Assembly (NCBI RefSeq): GCF_036373705.1
Contig: NC_089868.1
Coordinates: 13,206,520 to 13,270,519 of the forward strand
DNA from: Amia ocellicauda
Taxonomy: Eukaryota > Chordata > Actinopteri > Amiiformes > Amiidae
Direction of reading: 5' to 3'
DNA: 64,000 bases
Each line of letters begins with the position of its first letter. The first letter of the stretch is position 1. The notes beneath the pieces were generated by a model. It made no database searches. It was not told the DNA's origin and worked only from the letters and a program-made list of their open reading frames with translations. This document shows positions 33,001-43,200 of this stretch, piece by piece. Made by a program: the position numbers and the translations under genes.

Positions 33001-35685
33001 GCCACAGGCTCTCAATGTTATTAAATCACCACTTTATTAAGGCCTGGGAGATAAATTGGTCCAGTTTATTGAATATCTGATTCAGTCAAGAGCTCAGTGG
33101 GAACTCAAACCAGAACACGCTGTAACCCTCAGGGACCAGATTCAGTAAGACCTGGTTTTGAGAACAAGCACACACTGAAAGTTAATTTACATTTACAGTT
33201 TCAGTATGTGTGCTGGTTATTGGCACCCATAAAAGGCTACAGATGTCATGTCAGCATACAGCTTACGTTTGCCAGATATCTTATTGAGACTACATTATCA
33301 ATTTGGATATTCTTTTATTATTGTAATTCAGTGCTGTGTTTTGGGGTTGCTAAAACAAGAACACACTGTGCAAAGGATTGTCGATTGTATTAGACACATA
33401 CCCACTACCAGCCCACACTCTGGACAGATCATGTCTCCAGCTCTGTAGTCCTCCACCAGCAGTGCCTCCGGATGGTTGGGGCATTGCACCTTGGGAAGGG
33501 TATCGCCACTGTGGGGAAAAAAAGCACAGGTCAGAGACTCGGGTCAGCTGAAGACTTCCATTTCAAAGAGTTCTCACTTGACAGCACATGTTATTTAGCA
33601 GGTCTTACATACTTGTTATCAGCAATTGTATAGTCTACACACACAGTATTGTAAGCTAAAGTCAACCAATACCAATTCGAAGGCCAGCAATGAAGTTTCC
33701 CAACGATCCCTATGCTGTAGTGAACCAGTCTTGACAGTTATAGCTTGAGAAAGAGAAAGCTGGAATTGTTAGGTTATAAATTAAGCTTTATGTTCTCCCC
33801 AGAATTCTGGTTCAGGAATGACCTTTGACCTTCAGGTTGATTCTGCTCAAACTGATTGGTTCATAACATTTTACTGCAACAGCTGTATTTTTAAATGGTG
33901 CTACAATTAACAGGGCAGAAATGTTACTGCATTCCTAACCATTAAGTGGCACTGACTTTCCAAGTACTTGAGGGGAAATCATGCGGTTTTGAAAAATCAA
34001 ATTCTTCTAAAGAACATTACTTCTTAAAAAAAACACAAAGCACAGCTTGTATTAATATACATCAGTAAATGTACATCGGTATATTTAAAACTTAATTAAA
34101 AAGCAACAGAAAAGGTTCTTAAAATTATAATTTGATTAAACAAATATTGCATTGATCCATAGGGGGTTTTACTTCTATATAATGTAGGTCATGAGAAGCT
34201 GGAAAAGCCCATCTGAAATTGTTTGCAAAAAAGTTTAAACCCCAAACTGGCCAAAATCTAAAATCCTAACAAATGCTTATTGAAGGAAAACTAAATTATA
34301 CAATTGTCCTATCAGGAATGCAGAATGCCTTTATATAGCATACAAAAACATACTATTTAGACGTGATGAATGTGCTTTAAGAGGCTATTGATAAATACCA
34401 CGTCAAAGCGATGATATATGGCTAATTACAGGGTTGGACAAGAAGGCAGGCTATGTAAAATACAACTGCATTCACTGTAAACGGACTAACAGATAAAGAT
34501 GCATCAAATTCAGCAGTCAGAGCAGAGGCAAATCAATGATTCACATTTCGTCTCGTCTCCACCACGCATTAACTCCTCACGATCGTAGCTGGGTTTTTTC
34601 GTTTGGGGGGGTTATTTCAGCACTATTCCTTTTACTTGTATATATATTTAATTTAACCGATTGTGCATTTTTTAATTCGTGACTTGTCCAACACCAACCT
34701 CTCCTATGTATATATAGACAATGATTCATATCGGAGCTCTAACGTGCAAATGTAACCTATACCTTTACAATCGTCTAAAAGACAAACCTGCACCCTCTAA
34801 AGAACAGAAGGATTATAAATACACAGAGAAAATCAAACCCTGGACAGGTCACCCAGATGCGTGTCCAGTATTAACGCTGGGAGGCTGTGATGCTGATGTG
34901 GCGAAAAGCGCTGCTGAACTAGAGGAAGTCACCCGGTTTGCCTACGGAGAGAACGGGTACGTTCGGGCTGCGCAGATTGCCGCAGGTGTGCGCTGCTCCG
35001 CCAATGGGAGCGGGGGGATTCGGCAGATCTGCGCCAAAAACGCAGCTGCGTTGACAGGAGCTGCGGACTGTACAGTAGTTCACCCTGTAAAGCCTTTGTG
35101 TCAGTCCCCGCACTGTATCCGCTTTCGATTCATCATACAATCAGTTTATTCCCCTTTTCACTCAATACGACCGTGACGTTTCGCTTTTAAATACAATCGA
35201 GAGTAAACGTACGCAAGAGACGTCTGTAAGCGTAAAGCGACCAAAACACACCGTGACGTGGTTACAGCTTGCTCATTTAATCACACACAAGAGGGACAAT
35301 AGTTTTATATAAACATACAGATTTACCTTTGTAGCGGTCATTTTACACGGCCTGTTTTTAAAAATCAATCTCACTCATGACACTCCTGAGGAGAAGCACA
35401 CGCCGGCCCGCTCTTTCATGCCCGTTATTGCGACCCGGTGAGAGTGAAGCGGCCACGATGTGTCTGATGACAATGTCTACCTGTTTACAGCCCGACAACA
35501 CGGCACGCATTCCTGTCAAAAGGCAACTTTATGAGTTGGGCCGCAATTGTCAGCGCGTTATCACCGACTTCACCGTCGTAACCTATCCAGTTTACTTGCT
35601 TATTTTGTCCGGTTTGGGTATGTTATACACGGTCACAATTAACATATATACAAGAAGAGTTTACTAACCGGCTAGTAGACGCCAT
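26013..35685 (-). CDS. GTF2B: Transcription initiation factor IIB (TFIIB), complete
   Basis: General RNA polymerase II factor that binds TBP-DNA and recruits polymerase to set the start site. Seven coding exons on the minus strand total 951 nt, giving 316 aa, the vertebrate TFIIB length. Visible in order: N-terminal zinc ribbon (CPNH ... CPECG), B-reader/linker region ([11 protein letters not shown]), first cyclin fold (from about residue 110, [11 protein letters not shown] to GVPRTFKE) and second cyclin fold ([12 protein letters not shown] to [12 protein letters not shown]), ending PVDKLPQL. Start is MASTSR in a tiny first exon next to a TATA box. All introns are GT-AG. It lies tail-to-tail with PKN2 and downstream of KYAT3 on the same strand. 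No anomalies seen. Confidence 0.97.
26257..26538 (-). CDS. GTF2B: GTF2B coding exon 6: end of repeat 1, most of repeat 2
   Basis: Acceptor cttctcag, donor cagaaag|gtaaga. Encodes [17 protein letters not shown] through [18 protein letters not shown]. Confidence 0.97.
27100..27229 (-). CDS. GTF2B: GTF2B coding exon 5: first cyclin repeat
   Basis: Acceptor attgccag, donor ttaaag|gtgggt. Encodes [18 protein letters not shown] and [17 protein letters not shown]. Confidence 0.97.
27370..27516 (-). CDS. GTF2B: GTF2B coding exon 4
   Basis: Acceptor gattttag, donor atcatc|gtaagt. Encodes [18 protein letters not shown] and the start of the first cyclin repeat, [16 protein letters not shown]. Confidence 0.97.
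27709..27842 (-). CDS. GTF2B: GTF2B coding exon 3: B-reader/linker
   Basis: Acceptor cctctgcag, donor agcaag|gtaatg. Encodes [17 protein letters not shown] and [13 protein letters not shown], the segment that reaches into the polymerase cleft. Confidence 0.97.
30021..30091. repeat. (TA)n(CA)n compound microsatellite
   Basis: About 20 TA units run directly into about 14 CA units inside GTF2B intron 2. Likely polymorphic. Confidence 0.92.
32974..33164. mobile_element. Degraded hAT-type MITE
   Basis: Left part agggctgcccagatccagg resembles the common fish MITE end, CAGGGGTGCCCAATCCTGG style, followed by tgtgggccacag. The right part reads gaactcaaaccagaacacgc then ccagattcagtaagacctgg, the usual mirrored half. 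The ends are eroded and no target duplication was defined. Confidence 0.5.
33402..33508 (-). CDS. GTF2B: GTF2B coding exon 2: zinc ribbon
   Basis: Acceptor ccccacag, donor gtagtgg|gtatgt. Encodes [17 protein letters not shown] and ICPECGLVV, with the four zinc ligands Cys, His, Cys, Cys. Confidence 0.97.
34955..35075. repeat. GC-rich hairpin repeat, copy B
   Basis: Carries gctgcgcagattgccgcagg, then ctccgccaatgggagcgggg and gattcggcagatctgcgcc. It shares the order of blocks with copy C (46150-46262), including the central ccaatggga. Located in GTF2B intron 1. Confidence 0.5.
35669..35685 (-). CDS. GTF2B: GTF2B coding exon 1 (start codon)
   Basis: Encodes MASTS plus a split Arg codon; donor agccg|gttagt. 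Only 17 coding nt. The ATG context aatATGg is followed by GCG. Confidence 0.92.
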
Positions 35686-35740
35686 ATTGCCTTCTTTCGA
35701 GTCCGCCAGTAGTGACTGCAGAGAAAGGAGCTGCGCCACT

Positions 35741-35768
35741 CTTATATATAGCCTCTCTGTCTCACGTG
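35741..35768 (-). promoter_or_regulatory. GTF2B: GTF2B core promoter: TATA box and E-box
   Basis: On the minus strand TATATATAAG (35741-35750) lies about 30 bases before a pyrimidine-rich cctttctct segment (35720-35728) that could be the start site, giving a 5'UTR of roughly 35-40 nt. A palindromic CACGTG E-box is at 35763-35768. Assignment is from position and motif only. Confidence 0.6.
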
Positions 35769-37165
35769 TCAACATGTGGACGGAATGCCAGGAAGGACAA
35801 ATTAATTACGGCGTTTCGAAAGCAGGCTATTACAGTGCTAGACGAGCCAACATGGCATACACTATAAAACAGTTTCATGCTATTTCATAGAGCATTTAAA
35901 GTTTCACAGGAAACAACAGTCGTTTTTAGGACTCCTTATAAAACAGATTTATTCAAAATGTATTAATGACAATATATAAACTAATATATAAATATACTGG
36001 TAATAGTAAACCATACATTATAACTTTAAATAGATATATTTGTTTATGAATAAATGTTTCAATATTTATTTTTTAAATCCTCCCTACATTGGAGCTCCGC
36101 TAAACTCTATCTGTACAATGTACACTTACCTTCTCTTTCAGTATTTCAATAGGCAAAATTGCTAACCTATTCATATTTAGAATAAGATTTTCTTTAAAAT
36201 AATACATAAGCAAGTAACGTTTTTGCTGTAAAATAAAGTAAGAGGTTTAACCTGCAACAAATAATCAAACAGGCTCTTTCAGTGATAATCCTCCTAAGGG
36301 TAGAGGAATTGTTTTATATTGAAATACAGCAGTTTGAAAGTTAGTCTTGTTATTGTTGCATGTATGGCACAAGGATAAGCAAGATAAAACTGATAAAAAC
36401 ACAACTCTCACTGGAATTATTCCAATAGATCAGTAATCAGATTTAGTTTTTCTGTTGAGAAAAACTACATTGAGAAATTGTGTCTCATCATAGAAATTAA
36501 ATAACTGTTTCTCTCTCTCTCTCTCTCTCTATCATATATATATATATATATATATATAATACATACAGCAAGTACAGCAAACTTTTCCTCCAATAACAGG
36601 AATCTATTTGAGACTGTTGTCTGAGAGATGGAGACAGTGACTATATGAAAGGGAGGGAACCCACATTCAACAAATCAAACAACCACCAGATGTTGTTGAA
36701 AAAGCATCTGTTATGTGACAGTACCAAGTAAAGAAATTCAGCAAACTTCAATTTTTAACATGTCATTTAATAGTACTTGAGTGAAGAGCTTTTTGCAAAC
36801 ATGAGTGAAGAAAAGGCCCCTACATTTCCCCAAATTAAGTTACCCAGTTTTGGATCAAAAATCCTGAAATAATGGCACAGGAATATGCTAAAGTAGTGTA
36901 CTGTACTGATTTAGTAGAACTGTGTGCATATAAATTATGTATAAGAGATGTATTCATTTTTTCATTATTATTTGTATTATTTGTTCTACAATTTATTTCC
37001 ATTCGTGGTTGATCTTCTTGGAATAGGATTGGCAGCAGGTAGATTGTACATACTGAATAAGTCATTCCACCACAGTCCACATAGAGCACCGAAACAGTTC
37101 TACTGTGTTTGAGAGAATAACAAAATGAGCCTTTCACAAGATCAGCCCCAAATCAGACAGTTGCA
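35769..37165. other. GTF2B-KYAT3 intergenic and KYAT3 3'UTR
   Basis: The two same-strand genes are about 1.5 kb apart. A minus-strand AATAAA (plus tttatt at 36992-36997) is a candidate KYAT3 poly(A) signal. A (CT)n(AT)n microsatellite lies at about 36511-36559. No other gene seen. Confidence 0.65.
36511..36559. repeat. (CT)n(AT)n microsatellite
   Basis: About nine CT units, then about a dozen AT units, between KYAT3 and GTF2B. Confidence 0.9.
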
Positions 37166-37231
37166 TTAGACAGAGGTGTCTTTGTTCCAGTTCTTCAGAA
37201 TTTCCTCTGCTGCATCCAACGTGCCGTCTTG
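37166..37231 (-). CDS. KYAT3: KYAT3 coding exon 13: C-terminus, stop
   Basis: Acceptor cttctgcag. Encodes [18 protein letters not shown] and stops with TAA at 37166-37168, 2.9 kb away from the previous exon because of a LINE-containing intron. Confidence 0.93.
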   Translation of the reverse strand, partial: QDGTLDAAEEILKNWNKDTSV

Positions 37232-40200
37232 CTGCAGAAGGAGAAAGAAAAGGTTATAAACAATTAAATCTGTCAGCAGATTACCTATAAGATCAAAATC
37301 AATGGATCACCTAAACTGATAACTGGGATTCAGTTAGTATTTTTGCACTTTCATCATTTCATACAAGTGAACTTGAAACAGAGAAATCTCAATGCAATGA
37401 GTTTTACAGTGCTGTGTTTCCACAATGAATATCGGAAACAGACAAGGAAAGCAATGACTGATTGCAGTTTACAAACTAATAACTATACATCTTTATGTAC
37501 GGTAATCTGTGAATGTGTTGCCAGGGTAAGACTGGCTGAAAATACATTTAAATACAATTAAATCTGAGAGAGTCTATGGGAGTAAAGTGGAAGGCAAAGT
37601 GCTTGAGGAATAATATATAATCCCTGTTAAATTTACAGACATTGACTTTTCTGGGAAACTGGTGAGGTCTGGATTCAGCACTGTAGTCCTGAGGGCTAAA
37701 ATCCAAAGCTTTAGTATTCGGTCAGTTAGGAAGTGTGATCTACTTTCATTCAAAAATAAATTAGACATTTTTATTTTTGTTATTGTTCCAAATCGGTGAT
37801 TAAATATTTATATATCATCATCATAAAATCTTGTTCCATTTCATACTCCTCTTTGGAGAGTTCTGCCATTTGTTTTTATCATCATTTCTCTCTTCATGAA
37901 AAAGCCAACATGAAAATGGACTCAGAGAAAGCCCAATGGAGGAAAGAGGGAAATTGACAACATCTTAACAAATAGAAAACATATACTATACTAGAAGCCT
38001 GCAAGGTCCTAAACAGATTCAATACTAGAAGAAACCACAGAATGGCTTGGTGTCAAGGTATCATCATGAACCTCAGAAATCATCAAGCAGAGTACAAGCT
38101 AAAGAATCAGTTTAGTATACAACAAGATCTATATGCACCACAAGTGTGCGACAAAATCAGGAGTAACACCATGGAAACTGCAAGAAGATTTAGGGGACTC
38201 AATACATCATGACAAGATGATAAGATCACTCAAGAAACAAGTGGACTTAGGAAAAGGATAAAATAACATACAATTAAGACCCAAATCTAAAGTAAATTAC
38301 ATTGAACTGTGCAAAACAGTAAGGAAATGCATTACTGAAGATTTAAGAAAGTTTAACAGTAACTTTTTCAAAGAAAACACAAAGTATTCAGAACATCAAA
38401 AACGCAAAACAATGTCTCCTAACAGGAAAGAATAAAATCTTTGCCCTGAAAAATCATGATGGCACAACAATCAAAAACAAAGATGTGATCATCAAGAGAG
38501 TAAGAATTCTACAGAAACTGAGCCTATATAGTAGTGATGACAGCGTTAAACAAAAATGAGGTCTCAATGAACACAAGTGAAATACCAGATGTGATTCCAG
38601 AAGTAGCAGCTTGTGCCATAAAGATTATTAAAATACCTGGAGATGATGGAATCACAGTGGAGATCCAGAAAGAACCTTAAGAAAACATTTTGAAAACTTT
38701 TCACAAAGTGTCTCAGAATTAAACAAATGGAACAACGCAACTGTTATCCCTCACAAGAAAGATCTGAAGAACTGTGCAGAGAATATAAGCTTCCCCTGAG
38801 CCTTTACGGACTACAAGGAGGCATTTGATTCAATCTATACAAACTCAGTCATGAGGGCTCAAAGAAATTATAATACTCAGGAAGGGTGTATAAATTGTAT
38901 AAAATCGATTTACAACAATGCCACATCAACAATCAGACTCCGCCAAGACACTGACAAGATCCAGATCTGCAAGGGAGTTCATATCTCTCCAAAACTCTTC
39001 GTGGTTACACTTGAAGTGTTCATGACTGTGGACTGGGGAAAAAAGGAATCAAGATTAAAAGAGATAACTTTAACAACTTGCAATTTGCCAATGACATCAT
39101 CATCTCTGCAAAAACATCTGAAGCTTCAAACTCAAGTAGTCTTGGATTCAAGTAAGAAAACTTGTATTCAAAATAAACTTGACCAAAGTCCTGTTCAACA
39201 ACTGTGTTAAAAGTAGAAAATTGAAGTAATCAAAATAAACTTAAAGAAGTCAAAAGTTTATCATTAACAGCAAATCAACAGATAGAGATATTATAGATTA
39301 AATCAAAAGAGTTCAAACAGAATTGACACAAGATCTACACATTTGCTTGAAGAGAGAATTATTTGTTCAATGCATCTGTTCAATGGATCAGAGAAGAAAC
39401 AAAAGAATGTGACATGATTGAAAGAGTGAACGTTAAAATGGTGACAGGTCGGACACATTGAAACAACATACCAAAGATGGACAATAGAAGCTATACAATG
39501 GATCCGAAGAGAAGGTAAAAGATCTAGACGACGACCACATAAAAGTTGGGAAGATTAAATAAGACTTGCTTGTGTGACCTGGAAAAGAGACGCTGTACAT
39601 TGTGGAAACATCTTAGAGAGGCCTTCATCCACCAGTGGATCGATAAAGGCTGCTGCTACGGATATATATCTATATTAATACATATATATTCCTATTCCCT
39701 ACAATGTCTGAGATTACAAATTTAGAAATACAAATGGAACATCTATATATGACTTCTACCAACACATCTCTTCACTTAAATTGGACCCCAGGTGAGATTA
39801 GCTGATTTGACAAAGCAAAGCCTGGATTTTACAGTTGTGGTAACAGGCGGTCTCATTAACCACATAAATATAAGCCCAGCAGCAGAAGACATTAGCATTT
39901 TATCCTATAGTCCCTTCCCCTGACACCCCCAACACTTTGTCAGCAGGCCAGAAGACTGCCTCAGGGTTGGGTTTAGAAAACACACCCCTTGGCAGTGCTT
40001 AGTTTCACCGTTTTTGAGGCTTCCCTTTGGTGTGAAGCTTGTTGAGAAGCAGATTGACAGATGGGAAAAGTGTGTCATACCACAGGGGGTCTCTGCTGTC
40101 ATTTAGAACTCTGCCTCTAGGGCGAGAAGTAAAAATAAATGAATAAAATGGGAAAATGCAGATGTTACCTTGATAAAACAGAATCGGATATATTTTTCAA

Positions 40201-43200
40201 ACTGGGGCTTAGATGCGTCCCCACAGAAAGCAGTCACTGGAATAGCTGCCAGTTTCTGAAAGAGAAGAAAGAAAACATAAGGGAGGCTTTAAGAATCCCA
40301 ATAAGACAGTATTTGTGGTTTTATTTATGTATATATTTATTTGCATTGTATTCCCAAGAGCGCTATGGAGGGGGACATCTGAAACTATTAAAGCTCTCAA
40401 TTGGCTCTCTAAATAGAAGCCCATACTCCACCACTACAGAAATCCAGAGCTTACCTTCTCCTTGATCATCCACTTCACAAACTTGTAGTCGTACGGCTCG
40501 TCATCTCTCATGTGGGACAAGTCCACATCTGCACGGGGGAAACATCATGACACAGAAATGGAGTTCAATGTGCCACAACTGTGCCACATAACTGGTCCGT
40601 GTTAAATTTGCTCTGTATGTTTGACACAAAGCAAAAGGATGGTCTTGTCTTATAGTGACTCCTGTCTGAACTAGGCAGACTAGGTAGTCATTTAGTGCAC
40701 TCCTTCAAAACACATGCTGCTTTTTTAACTTTAGTTACACCCTAACCTGGTAAACTCAAATTTTCACAAGTGACAGTAGAAAATAAGAGTCAGTTGTTCA
40801 TCCTTAAGTACATACAATATAGGATCTCATCTGATGTGAATATAGAGGAGCTTTTAAGAGAGGTCCTAGCAGTGACGGACAGCTGCGACGGCTCTTGTCT
40901 TTTCTCGACAGAAGAACTCATTGTCTCCCAGAATCCTTCACACTCGCCCCCTTCTGTTGACGTTCATCCCCCACCACAACAGACCACTGCGATGCTAGAC
41001 TGTGGTACCAGGATCTGCACTCGCTCTGCATACATTTCAATAGAGCGTTTTAACAATGCAACTGAGTGACTCAAGCATTTCACGTTTGTGTGAAGACATG
41101 GAAATCTTATTTCTATAAAATGTAGTCTGACATACTATATTTTTGTCACACAACGGATCTGTAACATAGTTGCCAGGTATCTCTGCTTTTAACCCATTTC
41201 AATAGCAAGAAAACAGGAACAATTTTATTTACAGTTTTATTCAGTACTGGACAAGCCACTTAACTAGATTCTAAGAGGCTGCCATCTTAAGTTTGATCTT
41301 ACTAAAAAGCCAAAGCCTGGAATAACTTACTCAGTGCAGAGACGTCCACAATCATGAAGTAGCCTCCCTCAGGTACCACGGGTATCATGCCAGCAGACCG
41401 CAGGATCTGAGCAATTCGATCCCTCTTGCCCTGCAGCTCTCGGGGGAGCGAGTAGAAGTAGCAATCTGGATCGTCCATGAGCTTCAACTCCCGCTGGAAG
41501 CCCTGAGCTACAGCTTCCTACACAGCAGAAGTCACATAAGTTTACAGGTCACATAGGGCTAACAGGATTCATTATATCCAATTTCCATTGGATCTAAGAA
41601 GTCCTGTAAGATACAAGAACAAATCAAAGTTTAATGTAATAATTTTACATTTGTGATGTCACCATGTTTTACAAGTACCCTTGGGAAGTGGGCTGGTCAC
41701 CCACAATGGACACCCCCAGAAATATGCAACAATGAAGGGTTAATATGAATGATCAATGGTTTTCTGAATATGTATAATCATTGCTCCCTTTTGTGTGCAA
41801 GAGATTAGACTTTTGTTCATTGTCATCAGTGAGTATTTGTTACTGGCAAGTTTAACAGAGAAGCTTGAGAAGGCCTTGATTCCAGGTGCTCAATAGCTCC
41901 TACATCATGGGACAAGATAAAAGTTGTGAAATTTTCCCAGACAGTCACAGTGAAAAAATTGAATACATTTTAATTTTTGTGATCGAGCAGACTTACCTGT
42001 AATGGAGTAGGGCAGGTATAGAGGATGTTCTGCATAACTGTCTGAAGATGTTTAATTAGATGTTCTGGACCAATAGACCACCCAATCTAGAAGAGAATGT
42101 ACAAATAAAGACAACAGATGAGTTCAGTAATACAACATGGAATAATATACCATTTGCGAAACATAACACAATAATGTGTTTACTTCCCAGTCAATAACTT
42201 CTGAAAAAAAGAAAGAGCAACATACAGTAGAGTTCAGAGAATTGATGCTGAGATATGAGAATTATGCAAGAACTACATTTCCATATTATTGAGCAGCATT
42301 TCGATCACTCCGTACTGGCACCAAATCCACTTGGAGTTCTATATAACAAACAGGTCACTAAAACAAAGATGTTGAATTAACTCTCTTTCTAAATATTCTA
42401 GACATTTAGGGTGGCCTTTTATTGTCCCCAGCACAAGGTGTACCTGTATAATGATCATGCTGTTTAATAAGCTTCTTGATCTGCCACACTAATGCTCACT
42501 AACAGGGATGTAAGCATAATTGTGAAAATAATTTGACAGAAATAAGCTTTTTCTGCGTATAGAAACTTCTGGGATCTTTCATTTCAGCTCATGAAACATG
42601 GGACATATTATCAACATATCCTGAAGAAGGACAATCACCCCCAGATGAGGAAGCATGATTTTCATCTTCAGACACAGCCAGGTGAGATTTGCATTCCTCT
42701 GAAGTTCTTTTGAAAGCTCCAAGATGGTTCTAAGAATAGAAAGGGAATGTTAACTGGTTCCCTACCTTCCAACCCGTCACACCGAAGGTCTTCCCAGCGC
42801 TGCCAATAGTTATAGTTCTGTCCCACATGCCCGGAAGAGAGGCTTTCAATGAATAATGGGAGAAGCATTAGCGGACACATATACAGCACCATCTTGTAAC
42901 TTGAAGCATTTTTACCCAGGGAAACAGACCATGTATTGGAGAAAGATTTGTTTTTACAAATAAAATTAAGCTTACTAAAAACCATGGGGAAACTGCTCCT
43001 GCTACAAAGCAAGTGTCTGCTAATGACCTCTGTATAGAAAAGCATTACCGATTTTAATGTGTTGGTGGCCCTTGTACACCAGCCATTCGTACACCTCATC
43101 ACTGAAGCACAGAGTGTCGTGTTTGATACACAGGTCTGCGATCATCTGCAGCTCCTCCCTGTTGAAGATCTGAGAATACAGTCATTGAAACAGTCAAAAC

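Larger units (their letters stand above)
27843..33401. other. GTF2B intron 2
   Basis: A 5.6-kb intron between the zinc-ribbon exon and the reader/linker exon. It holds the TA/CA microsatellite and, at 32974-33164, a degraded MITE. No other gene-like reading frame was recognised. Confidence 0.75.

Noticed and set aside
34721-35176. 151-codon open frame in GTF2B intron 1
   Set aside because: Its central part is the GC-rich hairpin repeat, whose composition keeps frames open; no protein family is visible.
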